DNA from: a virus
IMG/VR virus record: IMGVR_UViG_3300006315_000018
Span: 1 to 32,719 of that record
Length of the DNA stretch: 32,719 nucleotides
Strand: one strand, 5' to 3'
Both the position numbers and the translations under genes were made by a program. Below the pieces are notes generated by a model. That model did no database searches and was not told the DNA's origin. It saw only the letters and a program-made list of their open reading frames with translations. The number at the start of each line of letters is the position of its first letter. Position 1 is the first letter of the stretch. Shown piece after piece: positions 12,841-19,947 of this stretch.

Positions 12841-14372
12841 TGAATCTTATACCTACTTGTAAATTATCTTTAGAATTAACTAAAGTTCTTACAGATATTG
12901 AAATTGCAGGTTTAAAAGTCAATAAAGAAACTTTGCAAAGAATAAAAAAGGACTTTACTAAAGAGTATAACGATCTTGAATTATCTTTAAATGAACTTGG
13001 TAGAAAAGTTATGGGTGATACAACTTTTAACTTGAATAGTTCAGAAGATAGGTCTGTTATTATTTATTCTCGTAAGGTAAAGGATAAAAAGTTTTGGAAA
13101 CAATTTTTTAATCTTGGTTTTGAGCTACGAGGAAACACACGAAAAGCAAAACGAAGAATACAAATGAAACAAGAAGACTTTGAAAAAGCAGTTCGTAGTA
13201 TGACTCAAGTTCAAGCAAGAACAATAGCCCATAAGTGCACAAAGTGTAATGGTTTGGGTAAAGTTGCTAAATTAAGAAAAGACAATACTTTTGGAAAACC
13301 TAGATACAGATGTCACGAGTGTGATGCTGTAGGTATAGTGTATGAACCAACTAAAGAAGTAGCAGGTTTAAAATTAGCCCCAAGAGGAATATTTGATATT
13401 TCAGTTAATGGCTTTAAAACAGATAGCACTACTTTGCACGAATTACTTACATCAGCAACAGGGATATCACGAATGTTTATTGAGAAATACATCAGATATT
13501 CTGCTATACGAACTTATCTTACAACTTTTGTTGAAGGAATTGAAAAAGCAGTTAATGAACGAGATTTTATTCACCCACAATTTATGCAGTGTGTGACATC
13601 AACAGGTCGCCTGTCATCTCGTAGTCCAAATTTTCAAAATATGCCTCGAGGCGGAACATTTCCAGTTCGTAAAGCAATAGTCAGTAGGTTTGAAAATGGG
13701 TTAATACTAGAGGGTGATTATTCACAATTGGAATTTAGAGTAGCAGGATTTTTAAGTAAAGATAAACAAGTTTATACTGATGTAAAAAATAATTTTGATG
13801 TTCATAACTACACTGCAAAAGTTATGAATGTCACAAGACAGCAAGCAAAGGCACATACATTTAAACCTTTGTATGGTGGTGTGTTAGGGACACCAAAACA
13901 AAAAGAATATTATTTAAAATTTAGAACAAAGTATGATGGGATTGCGAATTGGCATAAAGATTTGCAAGAAGAAGCAATTGTATATAAAAGACTACAACTA
14001 CCTTCAGGTAGAATTTATAAATTTCCATATGTAGAAAGAACAAGGTATGGGACTGCGACTCATTCTACATCTATAAAAAATTATCCAGTGCAAGGATTTG
14101 CAACTGCTGATTTATTACCTATAGCACTTGTTAGAACACATAGGGCTATGAAAACTCTAGGTTTAAAATCAATGATTGTAAATACTGTCCACGATAGTAT
14201 AATTATTGATGTTCACCCTAACGAAAAAAATGCTTGTATAATTGCATTACAGCAAGGTATGTATTCTTTGGCATTAGAGTGTGAAAGAAGATATAATATT
14301 AAATATGATATGCCAGTAGGTGTAGAATTAAAGATTGGTAAGGACTGGTTAAATTTAAAAGAAATAAGTTGA
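12840..14372 (+). CDS. DNA polymerase, family A (polymerase domain only)
   Basis: A 510-aa polymerase without an exonuclease domain, which is encoded separately upstream. TGRLSSRSPNFQNMPRG (255-271) is the family A region before motif A. Motif A: GDYSQLEFR with D293. Motif B: R333, K337, F341, Y345 and G346 in the RxxxKxxxFxxxYG pattern; F341 corresponds to E. coli Pol I Phe762. Motif C: VHDS with H451 and D452, where Ser replaces the usual Glu. A DnaJ-like zinc insert (CTKCNGLG at 133-140, CHECDAVG at 158-165) lies between thumb and palm regions. It replicates phage DNA. Confidence 0.9.
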   Translation: MNLIPTCKLSLELTKVLTDIEIAGLKVNKETLQRIKKDFTKEYNDLELSLNELGRKVMGDTTFNLNSSEDRSVIIYSRKVKDKKFWKQFFNLGFELRGNTRKAKRRIQMKQEDFEKAVRSMTQVQARTIAHKCTKCNGLGKVAKLRKDNTFGKPRYRCHECDAVGIVYEPTKEVAGLKLAPRGIFDISVNGFKTDSTTLHELLTSATGISRMFIEKYIRYSAIRTYLTTFVEGIEKAVNERDFIHPQFMQCVTSTGRLSSRSPNFQNMPRGGTFPVRKAIVSRFENGLILEGDYSQLEFRVAGFLSKDKQVYTDVKNNFDVHNYTAKVMNVTRQQAKAHTFKPLYGGVLGTPKQKEYYLKFRTKYDGIANWHKDLQEEAIVYKRLQLPSGRIYKFPYVERTRYGTATHSTSIKNYPVQGFATADLLPIALVRTHRAMKTLGLKSMIVNTVHDSIIIDVHPNEKNACIIALQQGMYSLALECERRYNIKYDMPVGVELKIGKDWLNLKEIS

Positions 14373-14397
14373 CAAATGTCTGTGGATAACCTATATT
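14369..14397 (+). promoter_or_regulatory. Rightward promoter with an embedded DnaA-box-like site
   Basis: TTGACA at 14369-14374, exactly 17 bp, TATATT at 14392-14397 (5 of 6). Overlaps the polymerase stop codon. The spacer contains TGTGGATAA, the complement of the consensus DnaA box TTATCCACA. The 90-bp leader downstream is very AT-rich with an ATACATA/TATGTAT hairpin, then AAAAGG before the ATG at 14488. Confidence 0.7.
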
Positions 14398-14487
14398 TAA
14401 GTTATCATAAGCCAAGATATGGTATACATATGTTTTTATGTATGCTATATATTGTATATGTGCATATATTTTAAAAGGTAATTACAT

Positions 14488-15336
14488 ATGAATAAAACAA
14501 ATGGCTCTATTCTGCCTACAGATCTAAGTAAAGCTTCATTAAAAGACATGATGAAATTTACAGGTCAAGCAGACGAAGGGCAAGAGGAAGTTGGTTTACC
14601 TAGATTATCTATAAACCACTCCGCAGAAGACGATGAAGGTAATACTCTACCAAGAGGTTATCTAGCAGTTAGAAATCCAAAAACAAGTGAAGTTGTATTT
14701 GGTGAAACTGCGATAATACGACCTTTTATAAGGTTGTTTATGTATAGTTCTTGGGATAACGAAGCTGAAACTTTTGCATCACAAACTGTTCAATTAAATA
14801 CATTAAATGGTATATTCTACGATTCAACAGGTGGCGAAAGATGTGGTCGTTTAGCCAAGAAGGAAGCTGAAAAACTAGACCCTAACTCAAGTGAGTATGC
14901 TTTACAAAAAAATGTGAAGTGTAATCAAGTAGTGTATGGTCGAGTAACCATTGATGGTATCAATGCGAGAGGTGAAAAATCAATAGTTGAAAATTTACCT
15001 GTTGTTTGGTATGTCAAGGGTGTATCTTTTATCCCAATCGCTGACTTTATTAAAGGTCTAAATAAGCAAAAGAAACCTATGTGGGAAACTCTTGCTGAAG
15101 TTGGAGCTTTGAAAAAGAAAAAAGGTGCTAATACCTTTTATGGGGCTACTATTAAACACAAAAGCAATGCTGAATTTTCTCCTGATGATAAGGAGTTAAT
15201 GCAACATTTTTTTGATGGTGTTAAGGCTTTTAATGATTCTATTTTGAGAAAGCACAGAGAAGCCATGAAATCGACTCCAAAAGAGTCTGATGTAAGTTTA
15301 GGAGATAGTCTCGAGGATGAATTGGGCACTAACTAA
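14488..15336 (+). CDS. Putative single-stranded DNA-binding protein
   Basis: A 282-aa protein with its own promoter, at the position where T7-like phages carry the ssDNA-binding protein and next to recombination nucleases. It is soluble and beta-rich in the middle (YGRVTIDGINARGEK, VVWYVKGVSFIPIADFI), and ends in an acidic tail (SLGDSLEDELGTN), a feature of ssDNA-binding proteins that contact partners. The first 60 residues are polar. I recognise the pattern only in a general way, so the role is inferred from the tail, size and context. Confidence 0.4.
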   Translation: MNKTNGSILPTDLSKASLKDMMKFTGQADEGQEEVGLPRLSINHSAEDDEGNTLPRGYLAVRNPKTSEVVFGETAIIRPFIRLFMYSSWDNEAETFASQTVQLNTLNGIFYDSTGGERCGRLAKKEAEKLDPNSSEYALQKNVKCNQVVYGRVTIDGINARGEKSIVENLPVVWYVKGVSFIPIADFIKGLNKQKKPMWETLAEVGALKKKKGANTFYGATIKHKSNAEFSPDDKELMQHFFDGVKAFNDSILRKHREAMKSTPKESDVSLGDSLEDELGTN

Positions 15337-16207
15337 AATACAATCGTTCCTTTCAGAAGCAAGTAAGGGGGAAGGCAAACTTTCCCCTGAACTTGTAGAA
15401 GAATTTAAGGAATTATGTGGCAAGGCAATAGATAGGCAATTTAATCAAAAACGAAATAAATGGCGACTTCGTATGTCAGAAGTTGGAAGACCTATTTGTC
15501 AACAACAACTCAATAAAAAAGGTATAAAACAAGAATACGAATATAATTCAATAATGAGATTTTTAATTGGCGACTTAATAGAGGCATCTGCTGTTGTTAT
15601 TATGAAAGGTGCTGGTGTTAATGTTCAAGAACTACAAAAAGAAGTAAAAACAAAAGTAGCAAATGTAGAATTAAAAGGAACATATGACATCAAAATAGAT
15701 GATAAAATTTGGGACATAAAAAGTGCTAGTCCTTTTATGTTTGATAATAAATTTGGTGAGTGGGGTGGCTATATGAAAATAAAAGATGATGATACTTTTG
15801 GGTATGTTGCTCAAGGATTTTCGTATGCTCATGCAGATAATTCTGATTTTGGGGGGTGGATTGCAATAAATAAATCAACAGGGGAATGGGCTATATGTGA
15901 AGTTCCTGACCAGCAAGAAAACGAAAAATTAAATGCATTACGAAAAGTAAAAAGTAATATTGAAAATGTAGACAAAGAATTTAAAAGAGGTTTTGAAGAT
16001 ACCCCTGAAAGTTATAAAACTTATTCAGGTAAAGACAAAGGAAAAGTGACATACACAGGCAATAGGTTAATGAATTACCCTTGCACATTCTGTGGGTATA
16101 AAAAGCATTGTTGGAAAGATGCTGAATTGTCACCAAAGATTTCTAGTAGAGCAAAGCATCCACCATATGTGTGGTATACTAAATTAGAAAAAAGAGAACT
16201 AAAGTAA
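15317..16207 (+). CDS. Cas4/RecB-like PD-(D/E)XK exonuclease with Fe-S-type cysteines
   Basis: A 296-aa protein. Nuclease motifs: GTYD with D124, then WDIKSASP with D133 and K135, then VAQGFSYAHA with Q166 and Y170, the RecB-type QxxxY motif. Four Cys are placed as in Fe-S cluster nucleases of the Cas4/AddB type: C61 near the N-terminus and C256, C259 and C265 near the C-terminus (PCTFCGYKKHCW). It is likely a 5'-3' or end-processing exonuclease supplying recombination ends or nucleotides, in the place of T7 gp6. Overlaps the preceding gene by 20 bp. Confidence 0.75.
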   Translation: MNWALTKIQSFLSEASKGEGKLSPELVEEFKELCGKAIDRQFNQKRNKWRLRMSEVGRPICQQQLNKKGIKQEYEYNSIMRFLIGDLIEASAVVIMKGAGVNVQELQKEVKTKVANVELKGTYDIKIDDKIWDIKSASPFMFDNKFGEWGGYMKIKDDDTFGYVAQGFSYAHADNSDFGGWIAINKSTGEWAICEVPDQQENEKLNALRKVKSNIENVDKEFKRGFEDTPESYKTYSGKDKGKVTYTGNRLMNYPCTFCGYKKHCWKDAELSPKISSRAKHPPYVWYTKLEKRELK

Positions 16208-16605
16208 TGCCGATTTTGTTACAGAGTAGTATTAATCAACACGACTTAACCGTAAATCAAGATGCGATTTATGTATACCTTGATAACGAACAAAAAAAGG
16301 GGGGTAGTGATTATGCTATACTAATGAGAAATTATTCTAATGCTGTAGGTTTAGTTGTAAAAGAAAAACCATCAGATACAGAGAAGAGCTATTGGTCGGA
16401 TAGAATATTTCCTAGTAAACGAGAATTATTAGAAGAAGGTCTACAAAAAATACATACACATTTAAGAAAAGGTGGGATTGTTGTGCTTACTTGCAATTGG
16501 TCTGATGACGAAAACTTAGAAAAGTATTCATATAAAACTTACGATTATTTATTAGAATCCATAGGGACACTTAGAACGAGGTATAGTAAATCCATTGATT
16601 CGTAG
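16207..16605 (+). CDS. Conserved phage protein with an IYVYLDN...GG core, 132 aa
   Basis: The region IYVYLDNEQKKGGSDYAI, then NAVGLVVKEKPS and YWSD, follows a pattern I know from small phage proteins: IYVFGDN, GxGG, NAxG, KxxPS, aromatic-S/N-D, then a helix and a strand. Here helix EEGLQKIHTHLRKGG and strand IVVLTCNW follow. Function is unknown; a nucleotide-binding role has been guessed for the family and is not shown here. Overlaps the endonuclease by 11 bp. Confidence 0.45.
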   Translation: MPILLQSSINQHDLTVNQDAIYVYLDNEQKKGGSDYAILMRNYSNAVGLVVKEKPSDTEKSYWSDRIFPSKRELLEEGLQKIHTHLRKGGIVVLTCNWSDDENLEKYSYKTYDYLLESIGTLRTRYSKSIDS

Positions 16606-16972
16606 TCATAAATTTAGATCTAACTTTGAGTTAGGTGTTGTCGCTGCTGTCTCTAAACATAATGTAAAAGTAGAGTATGAGACAAAAAGAATACAATATG
16701 TTACGCCCCCTAAAACATATACTCCAGATTTTTATTTTCCAGATTATGATTTATATGTAGAGTGCAAAGGGTTTTTACGAATGGCAGATAGAAAAAAGCA
16801 TTTGCTAATAAAAGAACAGCATCCGCAATTAGACATTAGGTTTGTATTTGTAAGGGCAGATAATAAATTATCCCCTAAAAGTAAAACTACTTATGGCGGA
16901 TGGTGTGAAAAAAATGGATTTATTTATTCGGAAAAGTTTATTCCAAAGGAATGGTTTAATGAAAAGAACTAA
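16595..16972 (+). CDS. Endonuclease I, Holliday-junction resolvase (T7 gp3-like)
   Basis: A 125-aa protein with clear likeness to T7 endonuclease I through nearly its full length. Catalytic residues: E12 in SNFELG, D45 in YTPDF and E56/K58 in VECKG, matching T7 E20, D55, E65 and K67 in spacing. DRKKHLLIKEQHPQLDIRFVF and the C-terminal YGGWCEKNG and FIPKEW segments are also typical. It resolves branched DNA and helps debranch replicating DNA before packaging. TTG is the likely start since no ATG or GTG is in frame upstream; AGG lies about 12 bp before it. Confidence 0.92.
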   Translation: MIRSHKFRSNFELGVVAAVSKHNVKVEYETKRIQYVTPPKTYTPDFYFPDYDLYVECKGFLRMADRKKHLLIKEQHPQLDIRFVFVRADNKLSPKSKTTYGGWCEKNGFIYSEKFIPKEWFNEKN

Positions 16973-17375
16973 AAAAGATATAAAAGTAGTGCCTAGTGTA
17001 TCTAAATTATTAGGTCTTAGGTCTGGGTCGTGTGGAATTATATTGGAACCTATGGGTGAAAAGGGGTTCGCAATAAAGTCATTCGAGGGTTTACTTGAAT
17101 CTGAACCTAAACCTAATAAAAAAGGTAAACCTAAAAGATTACCAAAAAAAGAAGTAGATAAAATAATGAAAAAAGTAAGACCTAGTTTGCAGTTGTTGCA
17201 CATACAAAGAGGACTTGTTTATTTACTTGAGAATCATATGGATATTATTTATGAGGCGGGAGATAAATCAATTGATGATGGTTTAAGAGAAATATTAGAT
17301 GAATTAGAAACTAAAAAAGATCCAAAAAAGAATATTATTAACGTAGATTTTACTAAGAAAGGAACATTACATTGA
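16959..17375 (+). CDS. Hypothetical basic protein, 138 aa
   Basis: Start taken at ATG 16959, with AAAGGA 8 bp upstream; a longer frame to 16893 would lie inside the endonuclease gene. The protein is basic, with PKPNKKGKPKRLPKKE in the middle (about 58-73) and an amphipathic helical C-terminal part (LQLLHIQRGLVYLLENHMDIIYEAG). No family is recognised. It ends in a TTGA overlap with the phosphoesterase. Confidence 0.55.
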   Translation: MKRTKKDIKVVPSVSKLLGLRSGSCGIILEPMGEKGFAIKSFEGLLESEPKPNKKGKPKRLPKKEVDKIMKKVRPSLQLLHIQRGLVYLLENHMDIIYEAGDKSIDDGLREILDELETKKDPKKNIINVDFTKKGTLH

Positions 17376-18118
17376 CAACACATTTAATAATACCGGATGC
17401 CCATGCTATGCCTAATGTGTCAAATGAACGGTTTACTTGGTTGGGCAAACTTGTTGCTGAAATCCAACCTGACGTTATCGTTGATATTGGGGATTGGTGT
17501 GATATGGAAAGTTTATGTATATATGATAAAGGAAAATTGCAGTTTGAAGGTAGGCGATACAAAAAGGATGTCCAATGTGCACTTGATGCAAAGGAAAGAT
17601 TTGAAAATGAAATCGCAAAGGTAAATAAATACAACCCTACAAAGGTTGCATTAATGGGTAATCACGAACAAAGAATTGAAAGAGTTTCTGAAGATATTCC
17701 AGAATTAGCCGATATACTTAATGTAGAAGATTTAGGTTATTTAAAATATAATTGGAAATTAATACCCTACTTGACACCCTATAACCTAGATGGTATTCTA
17801 TATTCACACTATTTTTCTACAGGTGTTATGGGTAAAGCTATGTCAGGTGAAAATGTAGGTTCCCGTCTAATAAAAAATACATTTCAAAGTTGTACTATGG
17901 GGCATAGCCACCGGTTAGATATTGCTACACGAACCAGAAGAGATGGTACAAGATTATGGGGGTTAGTATGTGGATGTTTTTTTGATCATTATCTCGATTA
18001 CGCAAGAACAGATAACAATGCTTGGTGGCGAGGGGTTGTTTTTAAAAGAGATGTCAAAAAGGGTAATTATAATCCAACATTTATAAGTTTAGATATTATT
18101 AAAAAGAGGTATAAATGA
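17372..18118 (+). CDS. Calcineurin-like metallophosphoesterase
   Basis: A 248-aa protein with the full set of metallophosphoesterase motifs: D9-x-H11 (PDAHA), GDWCD with D41, GNHEQR with N97 and H98, SHY with H146, and GHSHR with H178 and H180. These coordinate two metal ions. Substrate is unknown; phage relatives include nucleases, nucleotide phosphatases and RNA-end phosphatases. TTG start, coupled to the previous stop and preceded by AAAGGA. It may contribute to nucleotide recycling alongside the nucleases. Confidence 0.8.
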   Translation: MTTHLIIPDAHAMPNVSNERFTWLGKLVAEIQPDVIVDIGDWCDMESLCIYDKGKLQFEGRRYKKDVQCALDAKERFENEIAKVNKYNPTKVALMGNHEQRIERVSEDIPELADILNVEDLGYLKYNWKLIPYLTPYNLDGILYSHYFSTGVMGKAMSGENVGSRLIKNTFQSCTMGHSHRLDIATRTRRDGTRLWGLVCGCFFDHYLDYARTDNNAWWRGVVFKRDVKKGNYNPTFISLDIIKKRYK

Positions 18119-18396
18119 CAGAAAAGAAAAAAGAAGAAAAGTACGACCCTATTAATAAACCAAGACACTATAACCAAGGAGGTATAGAGGTGTTTGACTT
18201 TATTAAAAGCAATAATTTTAATTATGCACAGGGTAATGTTGTTAAGTATGTAAGTCGCTACAGGCATAAAGGAACACCTGTTCAAGATTTATTAAAAGCA
18301 AGATGGTATCTTAATAAATTAATTGAAGAAACTGCATCAATTATACAGCAACAGCAAACAACTGAAAAAGATAAAAAGAAAAAAGATAAGAAATAA
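18115..18396 (+). CDS. DUF3310 protein (putative nucleotide kinase family)
   Basis: Residues about 10-70 match DUF3310: DPINKPRHYNQGGIEVFDFI, then GNVVKYVSRYRHKGTPVQDLLKARWYLNKLI. The family is widespread in phages and often labelled nucleotide kinase, although the reaction is not well established. The C-terminus has a QQQQ run and a Lys/Asp tail. Joined by ATGA to the phosphoesterase and TAATG to the next gene. Confidence 0.85.
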   Translation: MTEKKKEEKYDPINKPRHYNQGGIEVFDFIKSNNFNYAQGNVVKYVSRYRHKGTPVQDLLKARWYLNKLIEETASIIQQQQTTEKDKKKKDKK

Positions 18397-18836
18397 TGAC
18401 TGACATATGTTATAGAAAACTATCCGTAATACAGACTATTCGGATAGATGAGAGAAGTGTTCGTGTTCATGTCTGTTTTGATTTACATCCTAAAAGATGG
18501 ATAAAAAGAGAACCGAACTGCATATTAAGAGTAAAAATTCATTCAGGGGGCAAAGCAACACATTCTGATCATCATTTTGAAGATGAGTCTAATTTATTGA
18601 CTTCGACTTTGAAATCTTCAGAAGACCACATAAAGACCTTAAAGGACTTATACAAGGAAGTTCCTAGAAATAGGAGGAATGGCAAACCAGTAACTGTACT
18701 GGGTGCTATTTGTAAACTTTTAATAAATGATTATTTTTTAGAGAAATCTTATGAACAAAAAACCAGCCCCCGAAGCAACGATAGCTTCGATTCACTTCAA
18801 GCTCAACAATTATGGGCAGATTATCACAGAGATTAA
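18396..18836 (+). CDS. Hypothetical protein, 146 aa
   Basis: Beta-rich N-terminal part (TIRIDERSVRVHVCFDLH, CILRVKIHSGG) followed by helices (NLLTSTLKSSEDHIKTLKDLY, VTVLGAICKLLIND). The order of a strand pair, a His-containing loop (HSDHHF) and a helix faintly recalls TSCPD-type domains, but key residues do not match well. The last 28 residues overlap the next gene in another frame. Confidence 0.5.
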   Translation: MTDICYRKLSVIQTIRIDERSVRVHVCFDLHPKRWIKREPNCILRVKIHSGGKATHSDHHFEDESNLLTSTLKSSEDHIKTLKDLYKEVPRNRRNGKPVTVLGAICKLLINDYFLEKSYEQKTSPRSNDSFDSLQAQQLWADYHRD

Positions 18837-18981
18837 TTCAGTCAGGGAAGATGATTTAAAGGAAGTATTAGATGGATGGAATGCATCCTATGAGAACACT
18901 CATAAACTTTGCACATTTACAAAATGGGCTAAAAGTTATATGGATATGTTCTCAAAAGACGCTAAAAATATGTTAGACTAA
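18751..18981 (+). CDS. Hypothetical protein, 76 aa, last gene of the rightward arm
   Basis: AGAGAAA precedes the ATG. Soluble, mixed-charge protein with a helical end (CTFTKWAKSYMDMFSKDAKNM). Its first 86 bp lie inside the preceding gene in another frame, a long overlap for this genome. An open frame of 33 codons follows directly in the +1 frame, see findings. No family is recognised. Confidence 0.5.
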   Translation: MNKKPAPEATIASIHFKLNNYGQIITEINSVREDDLKEVLDGWNASYENTHKLCTFTKWAKSYMDMFSKDAKNMLD

Positions 18982-19078
18982 AGCACAAGCATATGAATTA
19001 ATTTCTAATCCAACGCTTACTTCTTTAACCTTAGGTGTATACCAAGTCATATATAACTCCATTAATAAAAATTATTAA
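18977..19078 (+). other. Open +1 frame after the 76-aa gene (possible frameshift extension or start-less gene)
   Basis: Begins as ACT AAA GCA CAA GCA just at the TAA of the 76-aa gene and reads 33 codons with ordinary composition (TKAQAYELISNP, LTLGVYQVIYN) to a TAA. No ATG, GTG or TTG start is in frame, because a TAG precedes it. Removing one base within TTAGAC would join it to ATG TTA. It could be a +1 frameshift product, a decayed gene, or chance. Confidence 0.25.
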
Positions 19079-19098
19079 TAATAGTTCTATTATAATAA
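19066..19098 (-). terminator. AT-rich leftward terminator at the convergence point
   Basis: On the minus strand a hairpin of about 11-12 bp with one bulge (19098-19087 with 19084-19072) is followed by UUUUU (19071-19067). It has almost no GC. It lies past the o-spanin gene, where the structural operon should end. No matching rightward U tract is seen. Confidence 0.5.
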
Positions 19099-19153
19099 CA
19101 GAATGTTAATCTGTAAACTCAATTATTTCGTTTACTGTGATAGAGTATATCGA

Positions 19154-19375
19154 TTATTGGCAGAGTTCTAATTTCTCTGATAATTTGAGTTGTTCGATCA
19201 TCCAAGTATCTACAAGTGGGTCTTGTAAATTTTCTATCTTGTTAATGACCTCCTCAGGTGGGTAGGGATAATTAGGGCAGTAGTTAGTCGCCTGCTTTCT
19301 CACGCAATTTGTGGTAAGCAGCACGAGCAGAAACAATCCTAGCACTAATTTTATCGGCTTCTTGATGTTTTTCAT
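19154..19375 (-). CDS. o-spanin (Rz1-like outer-membrane lipoprotein), 73 aa
   Basis: N-terminal signal (IKLVLGLFLLVLL) ends in LTTNC with Cys24 as lipidation site. A short proline-containing stretch (CPNYPYPPEEV) and a polar tail follow, as in Rz1-type spanins. It starts inside the i-spanin gene in another frame with a 92-bp overlap, the arrangement characteristic of spanin pairs. In the last step of lysis o-spanin joins i-spanin across the periplasm and fuses the membranes. It implies a Gram-negative host. Confidence 0.75.
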   Translation of the reverse strand: MKNIKKPIKLVLGLFLLVLLTTNCVRKQATNYCPNYPYPPEEVINKIENLQDPLVDTWMIEQLKLSEKLELCQ

Positions 19376-19493
19376 TGTCTAATTCCGCTTGTTTTAATAG
19401 TTGGTCCTTCTTGCCTTCGTTTTTAGCAATATACCACATCATTAGTGGTTGAACTATTTTAAGTATAAAACTAAATATAAATTTACTTATCAT
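19284..19493 (-). CDS. i-spanin (Rz-like), 69 aa
   Basis: ATG at 19493 chosen; a TTG further upstream would add a run inside the preceding gene. One N-terminal membrane helix (residues about 4-22, FIFSFILKIVQPLMMWYIA), then a charged periplasmic coiled coil (KKDQLLKQAELDNEKHQEADK). Together with the overlapping lipoprotein it forms the spanin pair. Shorter than lambda Rz but with the same layout. Confidence 0.7.
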   Translation of the reverse strand: MISKFIFSFILKIVQPLMMWYIAKNEGKKDQLLKQAELDNEKHQEADKISARIVSARAAYHKLREKAGD

Positions 19494-19620
19494 TGTTTTT
19501 GTCAAAATGGTTAGAAATACGGATATAAATTTCAAAAAATAACCATGCAAATATGAGAAACCATATATGATGGTTTTTTATGCAAAAAATTACATTTTCG
19601 GTGTTCAAACAATCATCCAT
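19483..19620 (-). CDS. Small membrane protein in the lysis cassette, 45 aa
   Basis: Not covered by size-limited calling. One hydrophobic aromatic helix (IWFLIFAWLFFEIYI, about 19-33) between an acidic N-terminus with two Cys and a polar Asp/Lys C-terminus. It overlaps the i-spanin start by 11 bp and so could couple its translation. It could be a holin-like or antiholin-like part; the ribosome site is weak. Confidence 0.45.
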   Translation of the reverse strand: MDDCLNTENVIFCIKNHHIWFLIFAWLFFEIYIRISNHFDKNNDK

Positions 19621-19639
19621 TTTAAAATTTCTTGTTTTA

Positions 19640-19712
19640 AGCCCTATAGAAAGCAAATTTGACCTTTAAGCATATAAATGCCTATAAAAGATAATTTTGC
19701 TCTCTACGGGCT
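19640..19712 (-). other. Extended 73-nt hairpin element
   Basis: Read on the minus strand: 5-bp AGCCC/GGGCT, small internal loop, 11-bp helix (19706-19696 with 19657-19647, one G-U), then about 6 bp AUCUUU/AAAGGU and an apical GCAU-UUAU-AUGC. The single non-Watson-Crick pair in the 11-bp helix is G-U on the minus strand but A-C on the plus strand, which favours a leftward transcript. No U tract follows, so it is not an ordinary terminator. It sits between holin-like and membrane-peptide genes. Confidence 0.5.
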
Positions 19713-19754
19713 AAAAATCCTTCGTAATGGCGATTCCGGTGTTCTTGAGCTATA

Positions 19755-19946
19755 TTAGTCGTTATTTTTAGCTTTACCGAAATTCGCACCTGCAAAGTTC
19801 ACAATTTTCCATAGCCAGTCGATGATTTTGTCATCAGATTTGTTAGGTGTAATTGTAGCAATAATTGCTGCACCACCTACAATCTTAAAAAGTGCATCGA
19901 GTAGTTGTGGAAGCTGTGGTAACTGTGCTAATACCCATTCTACCAT
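19755..19946 (-). CDS. Holin-like small protein, 63 aa
   Basis: Strong AAAGGAG ribosome site. The N-terminal half is a hydrophobic helix (LPQLLDALFKIVGGAAIIATI), then TPNKSDDKIIDWLWKIV and a polar GKAKNND end. The TPxxxDDxII...GKAK pattern is common in short phage proteins placed next to lysis genes and often annotated as holins. Holin action is inferred from this and from the neighbouring spanins. Confidence 0.5.
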   Translation of the reverse strand: MVEWVLAQLPQLPQLLDALFKIVGGAAIIATITPNKSDDKIIDWLWKIVNFAGANFGKAKNND

Positions 19947-19947
19947 A

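Noticed and set aside
19558-19579. AAACCAT/ATGGTTT hairpin with a T run, as a rightward terminator
   Set aside because: It lies inside the 45-aa membrane protein gene and 570 bp past the last rightward gene; the stem is short and AT-rich.
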